Shown here one piece after another: positions 11,377 through 20,734 of a stretch of 64,000 bases of DNA. Both the position numbers and the translations under genes were made by a program. The notes beneath the pieces were generated by a model. That model saw only the letters and a list, made by a program, of their open reading frames with translations. It did not search any database and was not told the origin of the DNA. Every line of letters starts with the position of its first letter. Position 1 is the stretch's first letter. The stretch comes from Gnetum montanum (Eukaryota; Streptophyta; Gnetopsida; Gnetales; Gnetaceae), in assembly GCA_015680685.1 (NCBI GenBank), contig MNCI01001921.1, forward strand, positions 416,463 to 480,462. Reading direction: 5' to 3'.

Positions 11377-12192
11377 GGGATTAATCTTCGGTAAGCTTAT
11401 TATCCTCTCCGTAACAGCGCAGAGCCCACATTCGAAGCACAGAGCAATTTCGGAACGTAGAACGATTGTGCTAGCAGAGAGCAAGGTGGTTTTGACATAG
11501 CAACAATGGGGAGTCACCAAGAAGGATGATGGATCCAAAGAAAGAACACACACACTTGGTGCTCGCTAAAGTTGATGAGGTAAAGAAAACCCTAGGGCGT
11601 GTGACACAAGCACGCATTGTAGTGTAGGAGGAAACACCGTTGACTCAGTAGGCTGCTATGCTTCTTCTATTTCCTCATGCTTCTATTATCATTTTTGTTT
11701 TTTCTGCTTTCATTTTTGCGATTTAGTTTTAGTTATCCATGTTTTCTATCATTGCGTTCTTGTGGTTCTGGCCATTACACCATCGCTATTACCATTTTGT
11801 CCATGGTGGATGTAAAAATGCTACGCCAAAGTTGCATGCAAGGTCACCTAGATCACCATCATTGTAGCTATCATTTCCATAGAGACTTGGATGATTTAGG
11901 CTACTTGATTTTCAAATGGCATAGCGTAGGACACTCAGAAGGGTTTGGCCATGAGTGATGTGGTAGTGTGACATGTGTTCTATCAAAGAATAATGTTAAT
12001 CACTTTCGTTAGGGCTATTCGCTCTATTACTACACTAGGTTATTTTCGGTACACCATTACTTTTACATTTTTTGCTACACTATGTAGAGGAAGAGGATTA
12101 TGCTATACTATTTGCTAAAATGCTAAGTCTTGCTACACTATGTGCGTATTGCACTCAAACATGATGTTAACATTTGCTACTGTGTTGTGCAG

Positions 12193-12997
12193 GATAGTGC
12201 TAAGGCCAATTCTAATTATCCTGGAAATTGTAGGGGTCCTGTGCTATGTGAACAAACCAGTGGCCCATGTTCCTCCTCCTCATACACATGTGGGAGATCA
12301 GGCAGTCTGGTTCAGGGCAAGAGCATAGAAGTTCCTACAATTCCTCCTCCAACGCTTCAGTGTGATCATTTGGTCACACCTAGAGGAGGAAGTGGCAGCC
12401 ATCATAATAGAAATCCTATTTCTTGGGGTAAACCAGGGTATTCTGAGGTATTTGAGGGATGGGACAATCAATAGCAGGTAGGGAGAAGGATCTAGTCAGT
12501 GCCCCTAAAATCTGAGATGTTTGTCTTGGATTTAGGATATGCCTGAGTATAGCTGCTACCATTCCTACAACACATTGTTTGTTGCACATCATATGGGAAC
12601 GTGCTTTCAAAACCCACCAAGAACCATCTACAGCGCTGGTGGGTAAGTTTTATATCCATGTTCCACTGCATTATGCAACATTTGCTATGCTAGCCAAATG
12701 TTAACAGTATGTTTTTGTTACCAGGTTTTACATCAATAAGGAAGGGCTTCACAGTGATACGGATGTGTTGACCATAGCACAAATGGCCCTGCAAGAGTTT
12801 TCTTTTGGTGAGAACATGCATGAAGGTGTAATAGGTCAATGCGGGTGAGTACCACACCTATCTAGACCTATATCCAAATATCTATGGCCGATGCAAGGAG
12901 CTTGGTTGGTTGGATGAGGAATGGGCACCTTTCAAACCAATACCCATGGAAGACATCTTGGTTAGTCTTCTTCCATACCTGTTACCATACAAACCTG
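12193..12997 (+). CDS. Antisense gene, exons around a clear 82-bp intron
   Basis: After a TTGTGCAG acceptor at 12192, the frame runs through Ser/Pro/Gly-rich sequence with a few stops. A shift then leads to MPEYSCYHSYNTLFVAHHMG and a Cys/Pro block ending SAGG at 12642. Intron 12643-12724 (GTAAGT...TTACCAG) joins in phase 2 to FYINKEGLHSDTDVLTIAQM. After a probable one-base insertion near 12844 it continues as EYHTYLDLYPNIYGRCKELG, WLDEEWAPFKPIPMEDILVS and LLPYLLPYKPG, up to the donor GTAAGC at 12998. The protein looks globular and is not gag, pol or env-like. No family was recognised. Confidence 0.55.
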
Positions 12998-13094
12998 GTA
13001 AGCTAAGCAGTAGGAATAGCATGCTTGAGTGTATTTACCATTTTTTTTATTTTTCATGTTTTTATGCTAGTTGTTTCTATGCAAACTACTGTAG

Positions 13095-13800
13095 GGGCAA
13101 AGAAATCCTAGGAGGTGACTATGATAATCACCGGGAATGAAGAGGCAAACATCTACTTCAAGTACAGGGAAGTTGATGATAGCCAACATTGGATATGCAG
13201 CGCAACTTTGGAATCCTTGCTCAAGAATATCCAAAATGTTGGGCTTATGGATTTTTTCCTGGCCCCGAATCCAAGCGTCCCCATTGCCGAGATGGACTCC
13301 CGGGTCAACTCCTTCTCCGACAGGGTAGACCGCTTCCATACATGCATATATGGTGTGCAGGTGATCATTCAAATCAATGACTAGCTATTCATGGACCTTA
13401 TCGGTGTCCCTGCTAACGACATCCTCATAGGGTCAAAGACCAAGAAGGAGTTAAACCTTTAGACAGAGGACATCGAGGAGTGGATAGGGATTCCTAAAGA
13501 GCAGAAGGGGATCCCATTGGAGAATGTAAGGGTGGGGCCTGCTAAGGAGGTTTATCTTGTCTTCTGTGCTTGTGCATTCCCCCAACTACTTTCTCAAGGG
13601 AAGATTTTTGGGATTGAGCAAGCTTGGGTAATGCCTGAGGTCATGGAGGAGGGGAATTGCTACAAGTAGGCCAAGTTTCCATGTAAAAGCTTGCAAACTA
13701 AAGTTATGGGACTCCATAGGTAGTAGGAGTCTTGTTTCAATGTGCATTACATCTTTTACATAGCCTGTCTTCAGTGTTTTGTGAAGTTTTTAATGGTCCA
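13095..13800 (+). CDS. Antisense gene, long central exon
   Basis: Starts after the CTACTGTAG acceptor at 13094, completing the split Gly codon from the previous exon. The plus frame then stays readable for about 230 codons with only a few TAG stops: YFKYREVDDSQHWICSATLE, LMDFFLAPNPSVPIAEMDSR, then EEWIGIPKEQKGIPLENVRV and VYLVFCACAFPQLLSQGKIF. A short hydrophobic block (HYIFYIACLQCFVKFLMV) lies near 13750. Overlapping open frames at 13067-13384 on both strands are shadows of this exon. No catalytic motif was identified. Confidence 0.55.
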
Positions 13801-14265
13801 TGAGAACTGAACCTAGGTAATGCGAAATCACTGCAGATCACCAAACCATGAATCCACCAAATCCTTCAGACGACCTGGACCGAAGATCCCCCAGAAGCAG
13901 TTGGGGAGTTGTTCTCCATGACGACTAGGGACCAGGTGTCTCATAACTTTCGTGGGCAAGAAAATGTAGGAGAGCCTTCCCCTACTGTAGCTGGTAGCAT
14001 GTCACAGGGGAAACGTCTCATCACTGAAAATATGGCTAGTAAGTTGTAGTGAAAGAGGTCTCCTTCAGCTAAGGAAACCCTTCACAGGGAAGAAGAGGAT
14101 GGGCGAACACTATGGTTCAAGTTACGCAGGACGCAACCCCATATTGGTAAATGCTTTTGCTTATGTTTATTCCTTCACCTATTTTGTTAATGCCTTCTAC
14201 CCTATGCCATGCTAGATGATGTAACATAGCGTAGCACCTACTTTAAGATAACCTACTTTGAGCTA

Positions 14266-14735
14266 ATGCAAACATGTTTTCGGCTACCAAAAGAAGAAGA
14301 GGAAGAGAAAGAAGGTGATGAAGAGATGTTGGCCCCCAATATGGGGGTAACAAATAAAGACATGAAGGTCCCAGTCTCAAAGGAAAGGGCCCCAGTCAAG
14401 AAGGAAAGAGCTCCTACCACTAAAGAAGGGGCTCTTGTTGTTAGGGAAAATCCTCCTTCTGATGAGGAGGACATTTTTGGAGACGAAGAGGAGTCTCCTG
14501 TGGATGAAGAGAATGTTGGTGCCTCAAAAGGAAAGGCACCAACAAATAAAGAAGAAACCCACATCAACCTGGAAGGGACTTCTACTAGAAATCCCCTTGT
14601 CAAACACAATTTAGCATTAGGAGAACGAACAAGTGCTAAAGATGTTGTTGTTGTTTTGAGTCAGAAAAGAGGGGAACTGCAATTAGACGTTTGTGAGTTA
14701 CTCTACCCACAGTCGCATCGTAGTTCACCTTGATC
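14266..14735 (+). CDS. Antisense gene, acidic/Lys-rich exon
   Basis: A 155-residue open stretch with no stop, unusual in this decayed region. Composition is low-complexity and charged: LPKEEEEEKEGDEEM, repeated KERAP/TKEGA/NKEE units, and SDEEDIFGDEEESPVDEENV. It looks like a disordered linker of a nuclear or chromatin-type protein, although this is only composition. The Ser-rich frame on the other strand at 14253-14609 is its mirror. The exact exon edges (acceptor near 14262, donor near 14735) are uncertain. Confidence 0.5.
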
Positions 14736-15183
14736 ATTACTGACACATTTAGTTGTATGATATACACCAATGTTGATGCTGTAGGACCCCCTTTGATTCG
14801 CCTAGAACCATGGGTTGAGACCCCTGACAAGCTTACATTCATGCAAGGGGTCATCGACAACATGATAAATCATCTCAAGTAGGTTGATCTTGAAGTAGGT
14901 AAGTAGTTATGCTAGGTGCTTTCATGTTGCTACACTATAATTCTTGCATTTGCTAACCTTACTATGCTAATGTGACTGATGTGTTCTCTATGTGGTGATA
15001 GCCTATCAACTCAAATGGGACCCTACATGGCCTTTGAAAGTCGGTGTTGTGCCTACATTCCCACCTGAAGTGGTCGAGGTGCCTCCTTGTGTATATGACA
15101 AGGTGAGCAAATTTACTTTGTGCTCAACATGCTCCTTGTGGGAGTGTAGGTGCATCAACGAAGAATTTTGGAAATGGTTCTAG

Positions 15184-15807
15184 AAGGTTGAGAAAGAGAA
15201 GGTCAACCTAAGCATCGAAGTGGTAGACCTCAAATCGAGGAATGAATTTCTCATAGCCTATGATACTAATAGTGGCAACTAGTACACAGCTGTGATAGAT
15301 TACACTAGATATTGAACAATCATGTGACAGAACAATGATGCCATGTGAGAAATCATAGAATAGCGAATGAAAATGAACTTGTTGGCCCAAAAGAGTCAAG
15401 ATTGGAAAGATTACAACACCAGGGTTTACGAATGGGGCCAATGCTAGAAGAACCATAAGCATATGTATAAACTGGAACGTGCCTCCTATTGTAAACTATA
15501 CAGGGACGCTTCTGTGGAGATGTTTACCTATAAAGCATTCGTAAATGCCATTGGCATTTTTGAGGCCTATGATAAGTTCAAAGAGTAGGTAAATGTTACG
15601 GAATCTCCTGAATGGGAAGTGGACCTTCCCATAGGTGAGACCGCAACTGCCTCCTTTTCTTCGGGACTGCTAAGATGGACGACCATCGAAAAGGAGAAAG
15701 TTATTGCAGACGCTAAACCAAGTAATAGGCATTGGGTGAATATCATGGAAGAGGAGGTCTGGCACTACCTCAGGCTCAGTTTAGATCAAATTCCTTTCGA
15801 GACTGAT
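15184..15807 (+). CDS. Antisense gene, penultimate exon
   Basis: Reads VEKEKVNLSIEVVDLKSRNE, then helical charged sequence with several TAG/TGA breaks, LLAQKSQDWKDYNTRVYEWG, LERASYCKLYRDASVEMF and FEAYDKFKE. A clean stretch follows from 15619 to 15807 (LPIGETATASFSSGLLRWTT, HWVNIMEEEVWHYLRLSLDQ). It ends at GAT|GTAGGT, a good donor in phase 0. The charged, heptad-like middle suggests a coiled coil. The neighbour is the acidic last exon. Confidence 0.5.
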
Positions 15808-15910
15808 GTAGGTCCATCTCAAGTCAGTGACTTCCTGCTATGTTAATGCTTGTGTTGTGTTATAGCTTGTGTATTTTGCCCTAGCTGACTACTTCATTTT
15901 CATAATGCAG

Positions 15911-16036
15911 GCTTCAGATGATGGCGTAGGGCTTGCAGAGGGTAGGAATGAAGAGGCAGTAGGGGATGATGCAGTGGAAGATGATGTGGAAGCAAATAAT
16001 GGTGAAGAAGATGATGCAGGTGAAGAGAACCTATGA
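15911..16036 (+). CDS. Antisense gene, last exon with acidic tail
   Basis: Follows a TTTTCATAATGCAG acceptor ending at 15910 and is in phase with the previous exon. It encodes about 41 residues, ASDDGVGLAEGRNEEAVGDD and then a run rich in Asp, Glu and Ala, and ends at TGA (16034-16036) with TAG directly after. The clean splice phase and stop support a real 3' end. Array C begins 170 bp downstream. Confidence 0.55.
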   Translation, partial: ASDDGVGLAEGRNEEAVGDDAVEDDVEANNGEEDDAGEENL

Positions 16037-16205
16037 TAGCATGGGATTTTTTGAAATTTTGAAATTTTGGATTTTTGCACACATTGTTTCAAAGATAAAA
16101 TCTTTGAATGAAAAGGGATAATTTCAAAAAAGAAATTGGTTCTATGCTTACTTATGCACTTCCTACATGCTAGATTTCATGTCAATCATTCATTCTTCTA
16201 TTTTA

Positions 16206-16374
16206 GTTTTAGGCCATTTTTGATGCCTACATAGTTTTAGGCCATTCCGGGCCATCACTAGTTTTAGGCCATTTCGAGCCGTCATTGGTTTTAGGCAATT
16301 TCATGCCATCACTAGTTTTAGGCGATTTCGGGCCATAGCGTAGCATAGTTTTAGGCCATTTTGGGCCATTGTGT
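16206..16374. repeat. Minisatellite array C, downstream of the antisense gene
   Basis: Six tandem units starting at 16206, 16234, 16261, 16288, 16315 and 16348, mostly 27 bp, consensus GTTTTAGGCCATTTCGGGCC plus ATCACTA. Each unit holds a GGCC-N6-GGCC inverted pair. The fifth unit carries an inserted AGCGTAGCATA, the same word as in the LTR palindromes. Confidence 0.92.
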
Positions 16375-16511
16375 GTTAAAGGGATGATACGCTAACAATC
16401 TGGAGAATGGATAACTAGTAACTATCGTAGACGCAAAACAAAAAGGTGGTGAATGTACAAAGAATGAAAACTGGGCAAGAAGTAGTGGGGTTGCTACACT
16501 ATGTGTAGCTA

Positions 16512-17120
16512 CTTCTTGATCCATTATGGGTTGAGCGAAACATAAGGCCGAGGCACTTTGGTAGGGCCCTCATCCACATCATTGTCCCTTGCTTGGAAGG
16601 GAAACTCAACCCACGTGCTTTCATTTTGGGAACTGGCATGTTGAGCTGATTCTTCTGTCGAATGGTTAGTGTGTGTAGAGATAGGTGCTTCATTCTCAGA
16701 GGTTATGACCTATGAATCCTATTCCATATCTACGTTATTAATTACTTGTTTCTTCACCTCATTCCCATGGATCACCACCTCCTTACCTACATAGGTCAGG
16801 TGGATCTCCTGGTGTATGGGTGAGGAGACAACTGTAAGCTGCGCTAACCATGACCTTTCCAAGATCAGGTTAAACTCGGGCATCCCTTCGACCACGATGA
16901 ACGTTGCATTCATGGGGAACTAGTCCCCCACTATGAAATCAATATGAACCATGCCCTTCACTACAACCCATGCACCATTAAATGACTTTAGACATGACGT
17001 CATTGTGGGTTTGATCTGGTTGACCAAGCCCAACTTGTCCACAATAGGAAAGGGGATGACGTTCGTGGCAACCCCATCATTGACGTGTATCCTTCAGATC
17101 CTATGTTGGCTGATCTGAAT
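16512..17120 (-). pseudogene. TE-B aspartic protease
   Basis: Retroviral-type protease that would cut the gag-pol polyprotein. Minus-strand frames show NDGVATNVIPFP (active-site region of the Tat type, near 17075), KLGLVNQIKP, then FIVVEGMPEFNLILERSWLA, where LILERSW stands for the conserved ILGRPW. The frame continues with few stops as an acidic tail to about 16512. It is followed not by RT but by 5.8 kb containing the antisense gene. Confidence 0.8.
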
Positions 17121-19862
17121 TATGATGAATAGGGGTGTTGTAGTCACCTGACCCCTTTTGGGGTCTTCCCTAATGGAGTCATCATAGAAAGTCAGTTGGG
17201 ATGGCTCTGGCTCTCCAGGCGTACAAGGAAGCATAACCGAGTGGATTTCTTCCTCTTTCGTTGGCATGTCCTCATTGACTGGAATTGTTGTCAACATGCA
17301 TATCAAAGCCTCACAATGTGGGATAGACATCATGATTAGGTTGTACAAACTCATTGTAGTGTTCTTATGTTTTAGAGCTTGCTTGACCTGAGCAAGGGCA
17401 TCCAAGAGGTCTTGGCCACTCCCCTATTTACCACCTTTTTCCACTTCCATTCATCCTAGAAGATGAATTTCACGAGGAGCGGTTTCAGATCTAGGTTCAG
17501 ATCCTTTTTGGAAAGGCTATGCAAACTGCGTGGTTGTAGCAACATCCCTCTTTGGCAATGAGGATGTAGATGCAGGGGGTAAATACGTAGGCTTGGAAGA
17601 ACCCAGGGTGGTACTGCCCCTTAATGTCTCACCTACGAAACACACTTCTCATTTTTTAGGTTGAGAAGGTTGCACAGCTGTCTTACGTGGGACAGGGGCT
17701 GTTGAAGGAGTTGGTCCCCTTATGAAAATGGAGCTAATGATGTTAATTGGCGAGGTGGCATGGGGGTGGATGCCCGAGGAGGGACTCTCAGGACAAATGG
17801 CTACTGTGGGCTTTGATCAATTGCTGGTGGTGCTGGTGCACTACGTTGAGGCACATGGACCACAAATGGCTACTGGGGAGGCCTAGGGTTATTGTCGATG
17901 CTAATGGTGTTGATAACATGACCGACATTGTTGGTGTTGAGAGGGTTAGTGTAGATATGCAGAGATTGATTCTCAGGACGTGATGGGTTTCTTTCGCCCA
18001 ACACTAGTTTTCCCTGATTAATCATCCTTTGGATGTCATCCTTCAACATCAGATAATAATCTATATTGTGACCACACTGTTGGTGGTAGTCGCAAAACCT
18101 ATCCATCCTGAAACCCTTAGGAACTGGGGGCTCATTGGGTAGGGCCAAAGAGGGTTTTCTAAGGAGCTCAGAATAGTGATGATGTTTCCTAACTCCCTCT
18201 TCTGACATCTACTTGTGTTGGATGTATCCCACTGCCAGTAGCTGCTTCAAAAGATCTAAATTCTTGACAGGTAGTGGGGTGTACTTTGAGGGATCTTTAC
18301 ACTTAAAGTTCAGTTTGGGTTATGCAGATGTCTCGAGTGCGGGTATGGAAGGTTGTGGTGCATTGTCCTACTTCGATGCGAGATTAGTTGTGGGTGCAAC
18401 TAGTCTTTTTTTGTTCTTGTTACCATTGTTATTAGGTTTGGGCTTGGCCTTGTTTTCCACAGCGGCCAATGTGACTATTGTAGCCTTACCCTTATCCTTC
18501 TTTGTGAAGGTGTTCTTGAAAGTAACATAAGCTGGGTCTTTGCTCGCCTCAACCGTGTCCTATATGCTCTTAGTCTGAGTGAAGGCTTGACTAAGGGTGT
18601 GAGAAGCAAGGTAGTACAACTTAGACTTGATGAAGTCATTGACTGCACCTTTGAAGATGGCCAACAAGTGGGCCTCCATGATGGGCTCACAGATTTTATT
18701 AAGGGTTGCGCTCCAATGTTGGATGAATTTCTGAACTGGTTCTAGAGGATCCTACTTCACGCTCATCAACTGATCTAGCATGATTTCTAGCTTTAAGTTA
18801 TACTTGAAGCACATCAAAAACTAGGTCAGAAGCTCCTCTAGGGTTGAGATAGAGGAGCATGGCAGGGCGCGATACCAGTCTAGGGCCTTTTCAGCTAGAG
18901 ACATGGCAAAGACATGGATAATCATGTGCGACCATTGTTGTAGCAGTAAGGACTTAGACCTAAAGGTAACAAGATGTGCATTGGGATCCCCCTCCATGTT
19001 GTATTTCATGAAGTGGGGAAGGGCCATGCCTGGGGGTAGCGTTAGTGCAGGGATTGCAGGGCTGATGGAATTGTCTTGGTAAAAGTCCATGACTTGTACC
19101 ATGTCAGACCTGACAGTCTTGAGGCATTTTATTTTCTTTAGTAAGGGTCTGGATAAGTTGGAATTCTTGATCCAAGCCCTGCAACAGTGTGGATGGTTGG
19201 GGAACTGCCAAGGAAGCTCCCATCTCAGAAATGGTGGGGGTAGCAGCATGACCCATCGACGGTATCATCGGGGTGGCCCATGTGAACGGTGCAGCTTGGG
19301 CTGTCCACCACCCGATAGGTGATGTTTTGGGGGTAGCAACCATGGGTTGAGCTATGGGATAGACTACTTGGATTCCCAGCAGAACAGACCATAGCCCTAT
19401 GCTAAGCTATACTGCTTTCGGGGTTTGGTAAGTTTGCTGGTGAACATGGTGAGACATCTGCGATGGTAGCGTAGCAGGGGGAGCAGTGAATGGGGTCCAT
19501 CATGTGGATGGACCTAGGCCTGCTGCTGACGATGGAATAGGTGTAAATGTAGGAATGGAAGCGGAAGCTACATATGACTGTGAAGTAGGTACAGTGTCAA
19601 CATGTGGCAGGGTAGTCATGATTAGTGTGTGATGTGCTATAGGAATGGACTAATGAATAGTTTGCAGAGGAATAATGGCTGCAAATGAAATAGGGGAATA
19701 AGGGCGTTGATACGCCAAGGAGATCACATGACTACCCATTGCAGATGTAATTGCAGGTTGTGAAAGCATAGGGACGATCATGAAGGGAGCGGTGATAGAA
19801 AACAGGTTGGTCCAGAAAGACTGGGTATGAGGGATGGTAATGGGGTTGGTTTGATCCACCCA

Positions 19863-19901
<39 letters not shown>

Positions 19902-20332
19902 CCATCGGATTGGGAATCAAGTTCCTCCTATCTATCTTGGAAGGTCTCCTCATGGTTAGACACTGTGTCCTACTGCTCCCTAAGTCTAGCCAACTAGATC
20001 AGCTAGTCTAGCAGCCATTGATTTGTCTGTGTCAAAGGAATGGAAGCATCGGGAGTGGAAACAAATTCCTTCCCATTGTAGTAGATGAACTCGAAGCTAC
20101 ATTTTTCTTCGAGTTCTTGCACATCCAAGGGCAGGTTTTCCTGCACCTTTACATAGAGAAAGTTATAGTGCTCATGTTGCTGGGCCAAGCCCTCAGGTCC
20201 TCAATTTTGGATCTTGAGGAATCGACGTAGTTCATGCATCAAGCTGAGTGGTTGCTCAGCATTCATGATGCCTTGAACTGTGAAGGGAATCTTAGTGCTA
20301 AAGGTGTTAGTAGCAGTGCTTGGGGAAGTCAT
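17121..20332 (-). pseudogene. gag: TE-B gag
   Basis: Structural polyprotein of the virus-like particle. The best start is ATG at 20332 (MTSPSTATNTFSTKIPFTVQ), 400 bp after the 5' LTR. An N-terminal half with a poly-Gly run follows (19899-19864). The capsid region has MKYNMEGDPNAHLVTF and MSLAEKALDWYRALPC (19030-18840). The C-terminal block FCDYHQQCGHNIDYYLMLKD (about 18100) is typical of Tat gag. A linker (17405-17121) leads to protease. Many TAG stops and frame changes break it. Plus-strand open frames at 18213-18530 and 19089-19322 are shadows. Confidence 0.88.
19864..19899. repeat. Poly-C run of 36 bases inside TE-B gag
   Basis: An uninterrupted run of 36 C on the plus strand (poly-G in the sense of gag). 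It would code about 12 glycines in the gag frame (NPMAGGG...MGGSNQ). It may be a real slippage tract or have an inexact length from sequencing. Confidence 0.95.
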
Positions 20333-20699
20333 TGTTACGAAGCTAAACGATTTTGCAAACAAGAAAAATAAGGAAATCAGAAATTGATCAAAAGGCTTTA
20401 TGTCTCACTAAATTCCAAAGGAATCATCAGAGTGACTGATCTATACCACACAATGCATAAACAACCATGAAAGGGTGTCACGTTCACACCAGTGTGTGAC
20501 AGGGTACAGAACACGTATAGTAAGACAAACAAGTCAACTAGCGATCAAAGGCTTTATGTTCTGTAGGGTTCTGAAGGAATCATTGAAGCAACTGATCTAC
20601 ACCACATGATGTGTAAACAACCACAAATGGACGTCAAGTCCATGCCAATGTGTATCAATGTGTAGCATGCTTATAGAACTACCGTAAAACACAAAAAGG

Positions 20700-20734
20700 G
20701 CACCAAAAGGTCCTCCTTCTAGTGCTAGAAAAAC
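20700..20734 (-). other. TE-B primer-binding site region
   Basis: Minus-strand sequence directly after the 5' LTR reads GTTTTTCTAGCACTAGAAGG. The primer tRNA should pair within the first bases, but I cannot name it; it is not the tRNA-Asp site of the Athila-like copies. Confidence 0.4.

Larger units (their letters stand above)
11526..16036 (+). pseudogene. Multi-exon antisense gene carried by TE-B, decayed, unknown function
   Basis: A plus-strand, exon/intron-structured gene inside a minus-strand retrotransposon, between protease and RT. ATG ATG at 11526 opens a Lys-rich start (MMDPKKEHTHLVLAKVDEV). Likely exons are 11526-11660, 12193-12642, 12725-12997, 13095-about 13800, about 13840-14146, about 14263-14735, about 14745-14898, 15002-15102, 15184-15807 and 15911-16036 (TGA). 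Introns of 80-105 bp with GT...AG ends and kept phase are clear at 12643-12724, 12998-13094, 14899-15001 and 15808-15910. Part of 15103-15183 may be intron or coding. Several in-frame TAG codons and a one-base shift near 12844 make it a pseudogene in this copy. Tat-lineage elements are known to carry extra ORFs, some antisense; I do not recognise this protein or a plant mobile domain in it. Confidence 0.65.

Noticed and set aside
13067-13384. Several overlapping frames on both strands
   Set aside because: Only one plus frame continues correctly from the intron at 13094 and onward to 13800; the others are shadows.
14253-14609. 118-residue Ser-rich minus-strand frame
   Set aside because: Mirror of the acidic Lys/Glu-rich exon of the antisense gene; low complexity keeps both strands open.
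16206-16374. Regular 27-bp repeats that might suggest a CRISPR array
   Set aside because: Units are head-to-tail without unique spacers and lie in a plant retrotransposon; this is a minisatellite.
18213-18530. 105-residue plus-strand frame with hydrophobic stretches
   Set aside because: It is the antisense reading of TE-B gag; gag motifs on the minus strand explain the sequence.
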